A stretch of DNA of 32,232 nt, from assembly GCA_023433225.1 (NCBI GenBank), contig JAEZDQ010000176.1, forward strand, positions 1 through 32,232, read 5' to 3'. Shown in pieces: positions 1 through 8,292 of the stretch. Position numbers and translations under genes: made by a program. The notes beneath the pieces were generated by a model. That model had not been told where the DNA came from, ran no database searches, and worked only from the letters and a program-made list of their open reading frames with translations. Within the stretch, counting starts at the first letter, position 1. Each line of letters opens with the position of its first letter. Origin of the DNA: Bacteroidota bacterium (GTDB lineage Bacteria; Bacteroidota; Bacteroidia; Flavobacteriales; Weeksellaceae).

Positions 1-19
1 GGATTCTCCTATTTCTTTT

Positions 20-643
20 CTAAATTCCATTTTTATTTTTTAAATATACATCCAATGGTTCTACCGTTTGGGTCTCATTGGCATTTACCCCAGATCCCGT
101 TAATACTTTCTGTATGGTTAGAAAGAGTATTTTCAAATCTAATAAAAAAGAAATATTATGGACATAGTAAATGTCCAATTCAAATTTCTCTTCCCAGCTA
201 ATTGCATTACGCCCATTTACCTGAGCCCATCCTGAAATTCCTGGTTTTACGCTATGCCTGATATTTTGTCTTTCTGTATACAAAGGTAAGTAGCGCATTT
301 CGAGAGGCCTTGGCCCAATAAAAGATAGCTCACCTTTTAAAACATTGATTAACTGAGGCAATTCGTCCAAAGATGTTTTTCTTAAGAATGACCCGAAAGG
401 GGTGATGCGTTCTGAATTTGGTAAAAGAATGCCAGTGGCATCCCGTTTATCATTCATGGTTTTGAATTTAATCAGGTTAAAAGGTTTTCTCCTTAAACCG
501 GGCCTTTGGTGAATAAAAAATACTTTTCCGACTGAACTAAATTTCAGCATAATTGCTATGGTAATAAATACCGGGAGCAATAAAATCAATAATACAAGTG
601 CCAATACGCGGTCGATAAAATATTTAAAACGGGGGTAGTTCAT
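20..643 (-). CDS. Initiating sugar transferase (polyprenyl-phosphate phosphoglycosyl transferase, PglC/WcaJ catalytic-domain type)
   Basis: Bacterial sugar transferase of the monotopic phosphoglycosyl transferase family. It moves a sugar-1-phosphate from a nucleotide sugar to undecaprenyl phosphate at the inner membrane, the first step of repeat-unit assembly. Numbered from the chosen start, it has a hydrophobic membrane helix at about residues 10-33, the Asp-Glu dyad in SLDELPQL (93-94), FIGPRP (108-113) and KPGISGWAQVNGRN (133-146). At 207 aa it has the minimal catalytic size, without the long multi-TM N-terminus of WbaP/WcaJ. The frame is open up to 712, but the ATG at 643 is preferred: its A is also the last base of the TGA of the upstream ATP-grasp gene (TGATG), which implies translational coupling. 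The donor sugar cannot be read from the sequence. Confidence 0.93.
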   Translation of the reverse strand: MNYPRFKYFIDRVLALVLLILLLPVFITIAIMLKFSSVGKVFFIHQRPGLRRKPFNLIKFKTMNDKRDATGILLPNSERITPFGSFLRKTSLDELPQLINVLKGELSFIGPRPLEMRYLPLYTERQNIRHSVKPGISGWAQVNGRNAISWEEKFELDIYYVHNISFLLDLKILFLTIQKVLTGSGVNANETQTVEPLDVYLKNKNGI

Positions 644-1644
644 CAATTGTATTTTTCTAAAATGTGTTTGAGTCCCTTGTTGACGGGTAATTGCCATAAG
701 ATCTTGCACCAATTGTGGTTTCCTTCCACAAAATCAGGGCCTTCTGGTGTCAAAGCCACGTCCCAACCTACCCCTCTGTTTTCGGGTCTGTATAGAGCGA
801 TTTCGTTTGTGCTCTGCATGATTTCTTCCCACATCGGAATCTGGAAACCGACCAGTTCAATACCGGTCACCGGGTGGTGTGTAACCGCCTCTTTTGTAAT
901 GTCGCTGTAGACTCCTTTTCCGTTTATTCTTCCTGAATCCAAATCTATTGAACAAGCAATATTACCCGAGGCCAGATTGTCAACATGGTTATTGACACTA
1001 ATTCGCATCCTAGCTCCCAATATATCTACCCCCCCAAAATTGTTAATCATGGTTATCATACGGACGGTATTCAAACCTGTTGGGGAAAGTGAGCTAAGTA
1101 CTTGATGTTGCTGAATGAACTCCTCTGCTAAATCAAATCCCTTTGATTTCATATAGGCCGCTAATTGCTGAGGGGTGTATTCTGATGCTTTGACAATTTC
1201 TACATCCCAACCACACTGACCTAATGAATCTTTTACCACGACTTTTCCAGACTTGTTGTTGAGAACCGAAAGCGCATTGGGTCGATTTTGGTTAAGATCT
1301 TCGATTGTGCAGTAACCGTGTTTGATAAAAGGAAAATAAACTTCGTAGAATTTAATCTTGTTTTGCAAAATTTCACGTGTATTTTTGGGATTCATTTTCA
1401 AATCGAACTCGTACTTGTATCCGGTTCCTACCCATTTTCTACGTTCGTTTGCATCTTTTTCATCAAAACGGAATATGAAATAATCCATCAACCCTATATT
1501 GTAGCGAAAGGAAGAGGAGATGATGTCTATCCAAAGCGACCATGAAGTTTTCCCGGTTAGTTTTTTGACATACTCAAAAAAAGAATTGAATTTGGGCCAA
1601 TCCAATTCTTTGAAATAATACAGGAGATATTTTACTCGATTCAT
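643..1644 (-). CDS. Sugar-transferase-associated ATP-grasp protein
   Basis: A 333 aa ATP-grasp-fold protein resembling the 'sugar-transfer associated ATP-grasp' family (ATPgrasp_ST). Visible ATP-grasp signatures are VVVKD (135-139, nucleotide-binding lysine strand), NTVRMITM (192-199) and a C-terminal metal/substrate segment GWDVALTPEGPDFVEGNH (293-310) with the Glu-x-Asn expected of Mg-ATP ligands. Family members sit beside initiating sugar transferases in polysaccharide loci and are presumed to make an ATP-dependent ligation, such as an amino-acid or other acyl amide on a sugar or lipid intermediate; to my knowledge the substrate is unproven. Here it overlaps the sugar transferase by 1 nt and follows the deacetylase-like gene by 11 nt. 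Family assignment is fairly sure, reaction unknown. Confidence 0.82.
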   Translation of the reverse strand: MNRVKYLLYYFKELDWPKFNSFFEYVKKLTGKTSWSLWIDIISSSFRYNIGLMDYFIFRFDEKDANERRKWVGTGYKYEFDLKMNPKNTREILQNKIKFYEVYFPFIKHGYCTIEDLNQNRPNALSVLNNKSGKVVVKDSLGQCGWDVEIVKASEYTPQQLAAYMKSKGFDLAEEFIQQHQVLSSLSPTGLNTVRMITMINNFGGVDILGARMRISVNNHVDNLASGNIACSIDLDSGRINGKGVYSDITKEAVTHHPVTGIELVGFQIPMWEEIMQSTNEIALYRPENRGVGWDVALTPEGPDFVEGNHNWCKILWQLPVNKGLKHILEKYN

Positions 1645-1655
1645 ATCGTTTTCGG

Positions 1656-2549
1656 TTATAATTTTAATATTTTTTTTAGAAGGTATTTAGATTGAATGGA
1701 GTGGAAACGAAATAAATTTGTAAAAGTATCTTGGGCATTTTGATAACTCCAATAAACGTGAGGAACGTTTGGTTTTAACCTTCCAAATTTCGTCTGAGAT
1801 TTTTGAAAGTAGTTAAAATTATAATTAAATCTATGAAAATTATATTTAGCGTCTTCCTGTTTTTTTTCATTCCAATTTGAAAATCTGACAGATTTATTCT
1901 TCTGAAGCCTATTTAATAGATTTTCTATATTTTTTAAATTCATTCCATTAGCCCCCAGCCGTTCTTTACTGTCAATTATTTGATAACTATGAAACAAAAC
2001 GATAACGGAAGGGTTAGGGTCATTTGATTTTAGTGCATAATTTATAGAATCTTCCAAATAATGTAATGCGGTTGTACTGGGTAAATTAATTATTTCCGAT
2101 ATAGTATAGCCTTTTCCGCCATTGAGCGTTGCTGAGATTAATTTGAACTTTAAATCTTTTAAAATCTCCAAAGTGTTCTGATCATATTTGTTCCAAGGAG
2201 GAACGAAGCAGTCAACCTTGTGTTTTAGTTTTTCTTCCAGAAAGTTTTTGCCCGTTTTTATTTTAAACAATTGTGATTCAAAATCCAGCCCTTGGAATTC
2301 ACCTTTTCCCTTAGCATGTTGTTGGTGATTTAAACCATGTAATGCCGGGGTTACAATATCTGTTGTTATATACTTATGTAATAAATCAGCTTTGGCATCC
2401 CCTAATTCATTTTCTTCCCAAAAAGGTGTAATGGCAGTTAAACAGTTGACGCCAAACTTCTCAAACATTTTGAATAGTTTCAGTTCAATATCCGTATTAC
2501 TGACCTCCGTATAATCATCGTATCTAAAATAAACATCAACCATTTTCAT
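1656..2549 (-). CDS. Polysaccharide deacetylase-like protein (short form)
   Basis: A 297 aa protein with the layout of the NodB/CE4-like deacetylase superfamily. Motif 1 is the Asp pair in FRYDDYTE (11-12), a candidate base and metal ligand. Motif 2 is HGLNH (71-75), candidate metal-binding histidines. A motif-3-like segment is VPPWN (116-120), and a late FHSYQ histidine (H187) resembles the motif-5 His. Expected role is removal of an N- or O-acetyl group from a sugar in the growing glycan or lipid-linked unit. No signal peptide is visible, so it would act in the cytoplasm. It lies 9 nt after a sulfotransferase gene and 11 nt before the ATP-grasp gene. The C-terminal 80 or so residues are basic, aromatic and unassigned. 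Activity and substrate are inferred. Confidence 0.68.
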   Translation of the reverse strand: MKMVDVYFRYDDYTEVSNTDIELKLFKMFEKFGVNCLTAITPFWEENELGDAKADLLHKYITTDIVTPALHGLNHQQHAKGKGEFQGLDFESQLFKIKTGKNFLEEKLKHKVDCFVPPWNKYDQNTLEILKDLKFKLISATLNGGKGYTISEIINLPSTTALHYLEDSINYALKSNDPNPSVIVLFHSYQIIDSKERLGANGMNLKNIENLLNRLQKNKSVRFSNWNEKKQEDAKYNFHRFNYNFNYFQKSQTKFGRLKPNVPHVYWSYQNAQDTFTNLFRFHSIQSKYLLKKILKL

Positions 2550-2558
2550 CCGATAATT

Positions 2559-3389
2559 TTATTTGGTTAAATCAAAATAGTTGAATCCAATTAAATCTTT
2601 AAATAATACACTATCTTGAATCAAGCTTTGTTCAATTTTCAGTTTGTCTTTTTCTGTTAGCTCAACCAAATTGGGTTTTTTATCTTGATTTGAATCGGGA
2701 GTTTTTAAGAGTATACTTTTAATTGTTTGCCGAATTAATTTACTTAGGGGGATTTGTAGAATAAAGTTATGGTATTTTTCATAATAACGATACCAACCAG
2801 CTTTGGTTACCTTTTGAGCTGTTATATTAACCTTATCAAGTGTTAGATTTTTATCATATTGAATATTTAAGAAGGTTGAAATTTCGGGCAAGGCTTTTTG
2901 ATTTATAAGGTCTTCGAATTTAATAACCAATATATTTCTGCTTGGAAAATGGTTGAGATAATCTTTTAAGACTTTACCGTATTGTGTATTGGCAATTGCT
3001 CTTTCCAATTTTTGCCCAAAAGTAGTTTTTTTCCCGGAACTTCTCAATTGGCCATGTCTTAAGGAAGACAAGACTCTGTTGCTCGGATTTCTCACTAAAA
3101 ATATTAATTTCATTTCCGGATTATGGTCAAATAGTGCTTTTGCAGTATATTCTGAGTTGTAAGGGAATCCGTAGGCTGTAGATGCTTCACCACGTAAATT
3201 TCCATTTTTTTCGAAAAGTGATTTATATAGTTTATAATTGGAAGAGTTATGATTTACCTCCAAAAAGTGCATCGGCTCTTTGGTGTCCGAGAAATCGATC
3301 TCTTGATGACGATCTAAATAATCAGCTAAAGAACTGGTACCACATTTTTGGAAACCGCATACCACAAAATGTATTTTGAAATTATCCAT
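2559..3389 (-). CDS. Sulfotransferase (PAPS-dependent, sulfotransferase_1/3 type)
   Basis: Predicted carbohydrate sulfotransferase moving sulfate from PAPS to the glycan. The 5'-phosphosulfate loop is GFQKCGTSSL (12-21), with the expected Lys at 15. The 3'-phosphate-binding strand and helix is IFLVRNPSNRVLSSLRHG (96-113), with Arg100 and the following serines. Length 276 aa from the chosen start is normal. The frame is open to 3461, but the ATG at 3389 is chosen because homologues begin a few residues before the PAPS loop and the longer form would run into the upstream glycosyltransferase. It is one of four unlike sulfotransferases in the locus, fed by the PAPS cassette at 20,140-24,220, and sits directly upstream of a deacetylase-like gene. 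The acceptor sugar is unknown. Confidence 0.86.
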   Translation of the reverse strand: MDNFKIHFVVCGFQKCGTSSLADYLDRHQEIDFSDTKEPMHFLEVNHNSSNYKLYKSLFEKNGNLRGEASTAYGFPYNSEYTAKALFDHNPEMKLIFLVRNPSNRVLSSLRHGQLRSSGKKTTFGQKLERAIANTQYGKVLKDYLNHFPSRNILVIKFEDLINQKALPEISTFLNIQYDKNLTLDKVNITAQKVTKAGWYRYYEKYHNFILQIPLSKLIRQTIKSILLKTPDSNQDKKPNLVELTEKDKLKIEQSLIQDSVLFKDLIGFNYFDLTK

Positions 3390-3423
3390 AAGGTTATTTA
3401 TTTTTCCCGTAGATGAGATAGTA

Positions 3424-4491
3424 TTAATGTTTTGCAACGAAGTTAAAGAATAAATCAGCAATTTGACTTAAACTCAACTGGTCTTTTAATTTTTTTGCAT
3501 TCTGCCCCATTCGGAAACGTTCTTCCTCATGAGTTATCAGAAAATCAATTTTATTTGCTAATTCATCAATATCACCGTCTTTAACTAAAAGCCCATTTTC
3601 ATTGTTTTTAATTACCTCACTTGGCCCTGCATTTATGTCGAAACTTACACAGGCCAAACCATTTGCCATAGCCTCTATCAACGCATTGGGAAAGCCCTCA
3701 CTGCGTGAAGGCAGCACAAATATTTTAGATTTTTGAAATAACTTATCTATTTCTTTTACTGCCCCCAAAAACTCTACTTTACCCGTTAAATTCAAGTTTT
3801 TCACAAGAGCTTTGAGTTCATTTGTGTGTGGACCTTCGCTTCCGGCAATCCATAATTTCCAATCAGGTTGATTCAATTTAGCGAATGCTTTAATGAGACG
3901 GTCAAAACCCTTCACTTCATAGTGCCTTCCAGCCCCAAGGATTATATTCTCTTCTGGAATATTCTTATACTCAATTAGCGGACGTATAGGATTAGGAATA
4001 ACCTGAATATTCTCATATTTTCCCAACATTCTAATTTTCTGATGTTTTGCTGCTTCTGTTTGTGCAATAATGCCTTTTGCGAGAGGATAAATTAACCTTC
4101 TCATTTTTTTAACCAAAAAAGGGAAGTTTTTGCCCGGACTGGACCGGTCTGAAATATAGACTGGGATTTTTAACCCAATGGTGGAAAGAATGGAAATAGG
4201 GTTAATATAATCACCGTAGGAAACTGCTACGTCAGGTTTTATTGATAATAAATGCTTCCTTAAGAAAAGGATTGCTTTAAAATAATATATGAAAGTCGGG
4301 TATTTTGAACGGGAGTAGGTAGGCAATATGATATTGACACTTTTATCTAATGAATAAAATACAGGGGTTTTGTACAAACAAATGATGCTAACCTCATGCC
4401 CCCTGCTTGCCATTTCATTGGCTAATACCGTAATGGCGTTTTGTAAGCCCCCATGGTAAAGTGAGGGGCATATAAAGCAAATTTTTTTCAT
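3424..4491 (-). CDS. Glycosyltransferase family 4
   Basis: A 355 aa retaining GT-B glycosyltransferase (GT4), cytoplasmic or peripheral at the membrane, adding one sugar to the lipid-linked repeat unit. The N-terminal Rossmann domain starts with MKKICFICPSLYHGGLQN, a common glycine-rich acceptor loop. The hinge carries VIPNP (164-168), and the donor domain begins with GAGRHYEVKGFDRLI (186-200). The hallmark EX7E region SRSEGFPNALIEAMANG is at 262-278. The ATG overlaps the TGA of the preceding GT4 gene by 4 nt (ATGA). Donor and linkage are not readable. The overlap and adjacency suggest the two GT4 enzymes add successive sugars. Confidence 0.93.
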   Translation of the reverse strand: MKKICFICPSLYHGGLQNAITVLANEMASRGHEVSIICLYKTPVFYSLDKSVNIILPTYSRSKYPTFIYYFKAILFLRKHLLSIKPDVAVSYGDYINPISILSTIGLKIPVYISDRSSPGKNFPFLVKKMRRLIYPLAKGIIAQTEAAKHQKIRMLGKYENIQVIPNPIRPLIEYKNIPEENIILGAGRHYEVKGFDRLIKAFAKLNQPDWKLWIAGSEGPHTNELKALVKNLNLTGKVEFLGAVKEIDKLFQKSKIFVLPSRSEGFPNALIEAMANGLACVSFDINAGPSEVIKNNENGLLVKDGDIDELANKIDFLITHEEERFRMGQNAKKLKDQLSLSQIADLFFNFVAKH

Positions 4492-5621
4492 TTTATTTTT
4501 AAATACTGCCTATAAATTTGAATCATGGAATTTAGCGAGTTAGAAATTTCAAACTCTTGTGCTTTTTGTAATGCTTTTACACCCATCGCTTTTCGTTTTT
4601 CCTCGTTTTGGTATAAATCCAGAATGTACGCTACGAACGCTTCTTGGTTGCCTTGTCCAAACATATATCCGTTTACTCCATGAACAATCATTTCTTTATG
4701 TCCACGATCATACGAAGCCACAATCGGAACTTTACAAAACATTTCTTCTGTTAAGCCCAGCCCAAGCCCTTCGTGTTTGCTTGCGGATATTCCAACGTCA
4801 GCCACAGCGCTTAAAACGTAAACATCATTTCTAAATCCAAGAAAATCAATATATTTCTCGACATTTAATTGTTTAGCCAAGGTTTTCATTTCATCCAATA
4901 ATTCTCCTTTACCAGCAAATAAAATCTGTAAATTAGGAATGCTGTTTTGAAGGATTGGGGCTGAGCGAATTATAAATTCATGATTTTTTCTCGGTATGAA
5001 CTCTGCAACATACAGCAGGACAAAATTTCCGGGATCGATTCCTAGCTCCAATCTCTTGGCTGTTTTTTGTTCGTGGTTCAAGGGTTTAAAGCGCGAAGAG
5101 TCAACGCCGATTCCTTTGATATAGTAAGCGTCTTTATGAAACCATTTTTGATTTACATAATCAAAATCTTCACGGTTGATGGTAATAATAGCATCTGTAA
5201 ATATACTCAAAAAAAGCTCAGCAGGATAATAAGTAAACCACCTACTTATAGGTCCACCTTTGTAAAAATGAAATCCGTGTGCCGTATATAATACCTTTGT
5301 TCCCTTTTTCTTAGCCTTACGCGCCGCTAACCGGGTCAACATACTGGGTATTGGTGTGTGACAGTGAATTAAGCTATATTTTTCTCTGTCAATTATCTTT
5401 TTTAATTCTTTGTATGAGGAAAGCAATTCTTTTTTAAAAACACTCCGGGGAAATTTTAAATGGAATTCATTGGTCACATTTTTTAATTTTAGATTACCCC
5501 TGTTTTCAACAGCTATGTCCACTTGAACGCCGTTTTCGACCAGCCAGTTAATGTATGGTTGGTGAAATGTGGCTAAATGTATATCACTTGTAGCGACGTA
5601 AAGCACCTTCTCAGTTTGCAT
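4488..5621 (-). CDS. Glycosyltransferase family 4 (EpsD/CapM-like)
   Basis: A 377 aa GT4 enzyme resembling EpsD-type exopolysaccharide glycosyltransferases. Visible signatures are IHCHTPIPS (about 86-94), TAHGFHFY (113-120), a donor-domain start LLYVAEFIPRKNHEF (about 202-216) and the EX7E segment SKHEGLGLGLTEEMF (281-295). EpsD-type enzymes often add an amino sugar early in the repeat unit, but the donor here is not determined. The start ATG lies inside the 3' end of the upstream sulfotransferase gene (11 nt overlap), and the gene overlaps the next GT4 gene by 4 nt, so all three are probably co-translated. Confidence 0.93.
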   Translation of the reverse strand: MQTEKVLYVATSDIHLATFHQPYINWLVENGVQVDIAVENRGNLKLKNVTNEFHLKFPRSVFKKELLSSYKELKKIIDREKYSLIHCHTPIPSMLTRLAARKAKKKGTKVLYTAHGFHFYKGGPISRWFTYYPAELFLSIFTDAIITINREDFDYVNQKWFHKDAYYIKGIGVDSSRFKPLNHEQKTAKRLELGIDPGNFVLLYVAEFIPRKNHEFIIRSAPILQNSIPNLQILFAGKGELLDEMKTLAKQLNVEKYIDFLGFRNDVYVLSAVADVGISASKHEGLGLGLTEEMFCKVPIVASYDRGHKEMIVHGVNGYMFGQGNQEAFVAYILDLYQNEEKRKAMGVKALQKAQEFEISNSLNSMIQIYRQYLKIK

Positions 5622-6309
5622 AATCTACTTTAAAAAATTCTTCATAGTCACAACTATAAATCTTTTTGATAATCTCAATGGTTTGACTCTGAATGCATGG
5701 AATTTTATTGTTTTTACTTGGGTCATGAATTACATTTCTTCGCGGAAGTTTGATTGATGACTTTTTAAGGTCACTAAGTTTTTTTTCAAGCGGTTCTAAG
5801 TTATCCACATAAAATATATTCTCTTTTTGAAGTTTATATTTTTCGCTTTTGATAAAATAACATTGGGGTCTAAATAATAGTTCGACTTCTTTCAAGTCTT
5901 GTTTTACTAACCAATTTTGCACAAAACTATCAAAATCTTGAAATCCGGACTGCTTATAAAATGCTGGGTTATGCACGCCGCCAGTTTCCGTTCCACCTTC
6001 AATCGCATATTTCCAAGCAGAATAAAGTCGGAGGATTGGGTCTCGAACTACCGTAAAAACATAAGAGTTATCCAATGTTTTCTGCCCTAAAAGGTCAATA
6101 TATTCGTTCAGGGTATAGTGACCAATTCTTTGCCTATACAAGACCTCAGAAATTGAGGTTCCGGCAGCCTTAGGCACATGGATAAATATTATTTTGGTTT
6201 CTAACAGCTTTTTTTTCTTCAGGCTGAAATGAAGTTTTTTTGCAATCTTATTCCCTAATAATTTCCTGATAAGATGGTATATTTCAATGTTTAGTTGTGC
6301 CTTTTTCAT
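5611..6309 (-). CDS. Sulfotransferase family 2 domain protein
   Basis: A 232 aa sulfotransferase of the family-2 type, the group that includes heparan 2-O- and chondroitin/dermatan sulfotransferases. The PAPS loop is HVPKAAGTS (44-52). The 3'-phosphate element is VVRDPILRLYSAW (87-99), with the Arg and Ser typical of the fold. A basic segment at about 15-36 (RKLLGNKIAKKLHFSLKKKK) could bind membrane lipid or anionic polymer. It starts immediately after the stop of the upstream GT2 gene and overlaps the downstream GT4 gene by 11 nt. Its closeness to uronic-acid sulfotransferases fits a locus making UDP-GlcA and other uronic donors, but acceptor specificity is inference. Confidence 0.86.
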   Translation of the reverse strand: MKKAQLNIEIYHLIRKLLGNKIAKKLHFSLKKKKLLETKIIFIHVPKAAGTSISEVLYRQRIGHYTLNEYIDLLGQKTLDNSYVFTVVRDPILRLYSAWKYAIEGGTETGGVHNPAFYKQSGFQDFDSFVQNWLVKQDLKEVELLFRPQCYFIKSEKYKLQKENIFYVDNLEPLEKKLSDLKKSSIKLPRRNVIHDPSKNNKIPCIQSQTIEIIKKIYSCDYEEFFKVDYAN

Positions 6310-7167
6310 CTAATTCAAGTTTTGAAATGTTTGAAGAAACCTTTGGGTTTCATCCATAGTGGGTTTCTTCCCTCTGTTATTTATAAAATAGACTGCTCCT
6401 GTAAACGGAATCATGATAGCTGTCAACAACCATTTCAAAAGATGTTTTATAACGGAGAGCATCATGGGAAGGGGAGCGTACCGGATTAAATTTATTTTCC
6501 TCATCAATCCATACCACCTTGTTTTTAGTATTTTTTTTGCCGTGACCGAATTAAATTCGGAATAATAATAAAGGACATCAGGCAGATTGGCATATTTCCG
6601 GCCTTTTAAATACCTAGTCAAGAAATCCATGTCCTGAGCGTATTTCAGTTTTTTATTGTATTTGATTTTTTTTGCGTCATCTAACCTTAACATACAGCTG
6701 CCGTGTACTACAGATAGTTCTTGTCCGATTTTAAATTTACGGGAATGAATTTTTTTGTCACCTCTTATCCGAAGAAGTTTTCCTTTTGAAGAGTCAAAAG
6801 AGCCTACTCCCGTGCCAACCAAATGAATATCTGGGTTGGATTCCATAAACAGCACTTGCTTTGTCAATTTATCGGGATGGTAAAAATCATCGGCATCTAA
6901 TAATGCCAAGTATTTTCCTTCGGCCTTGTCCAAAGCCGCTTGTCTGGCAAAAGGCCGGCCTTTATTTTGTTCAAAATGGATGACCTCAAATCTTACATCG
7001 TTCAAACCGTCCAAAATTTCTTTTGTACGATCGGTTGAACCATCATTGACCATGTAACATTTCCAGTTGTGGTAAGTTTGGTTTACCAAGGAAGCTAGGG
7101 CCAATGGAAGGGTCTTTTCTCCGTTATAGACCGGTATCATGATGGCGACTTGGGGGTTATTTTCCAT
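6310..7167 (-). CDS. Glycosyltransferase family 2 with C-terminal membrane segment
   Basis: An inverting GT-A glycosyltransferase (GT2). It has IPVYNGEKTLPLALASL at the N-terminus, NDGSTD for nucleotide binding, and the metal-binding ALLDADD (DADD at about 91-94 from the chosen start). A hydrophobic stretch near residues 231-262 (MMLSVIKHLLKWLLTAIMIP and following) suggests membrane attachment. The frame opens at a TTG at 7173, but the ATG two codons later (7167) is the better start. It overlaps the 3' end of the upstream deacetylase-like gene by 11 nt. It adds one sugar to the repeat unit; donor unknown. An alternative is a GT2 that decorates the polymer. Confidence 0.92.
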   Translation of the reverse strand: MENNPQVAIMIPVYNGEKTLPLALASLVNQTYHNWKCYMVNDGSTDRTKEILDGLNDVRFEVIHFEQNKGRPFARQAALDKAEGKYLALLDADDFYHPDKLTKQVLFMESNPDIHLVGTGVGSFDSSKGKLLRIRGDKKIHSRKFKIGQELSVVHGSCMLRLDDAKKIKYNKKLKYAQDMDFLTRYLKGRKYANLPDVLYYYSEFNSVTAKKILKTRWYGLMRKINLIRYAPLPMMLSVIKHLLKWLLTAIMIPFTGAVYFINNRGKKPTMDETQRFLQTFQNLN

Positions 7168-8278
7168 TTTCAATGAATTTACCTAATTCGTTTGTTGATA
7201 AAAAGATTACATCCGGATATAGTTTTTGCACCTCAGAAATGAGCCGGGTTAGTAATTTTAAATTATTGTTTCTGTTTTCAGGGTTTAATCCCCCCATGAA
7301 ATTCAGGCGATGCATGGATATAACCGCAGGCTTTCCCCAATAAAATGCAATTTTGATTCTTTCTAAGGCGTTTTTTATCCACGGAAAATATGGCTTTTGG
7401 CTGGGTTCAAAAAACACATTCCGGGCCAAATAAATTTGTCCGTATTTGTTTTTGGAGCCCATAAAGTGAATTTTTGTGGAAAGATTACTTTCCTTTGGTA
7501 ATAGTTGCACGATTTTCCCTTGAATGTATTTTACTCCAACTTCATAGAGCGTTTTCTCGATGGTTGCGGGCCATATATACCGTGGAGCAATAAAGGATTC
7601 GGAGGTATAGCCAAAGAATTCCCGAAATAAATTTGCAGCATCTTTGATAGATTCAATGGCAAAGGCTTCTTCGGCGGGATTTCTGGTTTGAAAAGAAGAA
7701 GAGAAATTCATTTTTGACCCTGAAAAATAATTTGTGGGATGGCCCCATACTTCGTTTTCAAAAGCCAACATAGTTTCTCTATGGCCTTCTTTCAGTACTT
7801 TTAACCATGCAGGCACGTGAATGTGTTCGCGGCCGTGTAGTTGGGGTATGAAAACACTCCTTTCAACTCCTTCTTGAATCAGATCAAATACTTTTAAGTT
7901 ACCATTTATTCTTTGGTAGGTATCGGTAAATTTTTCATAATGGTATTCGTTAAAACCGGATGCTTTTATTTTAGAAAAATCCGGATTTGCCATAATCATA
8001 TTTGCGGTAATTTTCAAAGGATTCCCTTTATGGTCTTGGAAAGCAGTCAAAACATCATACAAAGCTTCCATGTCTTCATTACTTTCAAGAGAATCCATGC
8101 TGTTGTAAGGGCAACGGTCCACCGGAATTTGACCGTTAAACAAATTATTGAAGCTATTTCTCGACGGCATACGGATGCTTCCCCAGTCATCTGATTCAAT
8201 CACCAGAATTTTGGCTTTGCTTTTCCAGCCCAATAGGTTTTGGAGGTTGTAAGAAATTTTCTTTTGGATCAGGGGCAT
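7157..8278 (-). CDS. Polysaccharide (de)acetylase-like protein, long form, copy A
   Basis: A 373 aa protein of a glycoside hydrolase/deacetylase-superfamily group seen in Bacteroidota polysaccharide loci. CE4-like elements in order are the Asp pair in IESDDWGS (30-31), the His-rich LHGREHIH (147-154, with H148, H152 and H154), APRYIWP (231-237, resembling the motif-3 Arg-Pro) and SMHRLNF (321-327, a motif-5-like His). No signal peptide is visible, so a cytoplasmic act on a nucleotide- or lipid-linked sugar is most likely. It is clearly paralogous to the gene at 9119-10222, sharing HGREH, the EYHYE.F block, the RNV.FEP block and HR.NF.GG. A small sulfotransferase-like gene lies between the two. 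Deacetylation is inferred from fold motifs and is not proven for this subfamily. Confidence 0.72.
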   Translation of the reverse strand: MPLIQKKISYNLQNLLGWKSKAKILVIESDDWGSIRMPSRNSFNNLFNGQIPVDRCPYNSMDSLESNEDMEALYDVLTAFQDHKGNPLKITANMIMANPDFSKIKASGFNEYHYEKFTDTYQRINGNLKVFDLIQEGVERSVFIPQLHGREHIHVPAWLKVLKEGHRETMLAFENEVWGHPTNYFSGSKMNFSSSFQTRNPAEEAFAIESIKDAANLFREFFGYTSESFIAPRYIWPATIEKTLYEVGVKYIQGKIVQLLPKESNLSTKIHFMGSKNKYGQIYLARNVFFEPSQKPYFPWIKNALERIKIAFYWGKPAVISMHRLNFMGGLNPENRNNNLKLLTRLISEVQKLYPDVIFLSTNELGKFIENGK

Positions 8279-8292
8279 TGAAAGTTGGGCTT

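Noticed and set aside
644..712. N-terminal extension of the sugar transferase frame
   Set aside because: The extra 23 residues lie inside the ATP-grasp gene and are atypical for the family; the ATG at 643 coupled to the stop is better.
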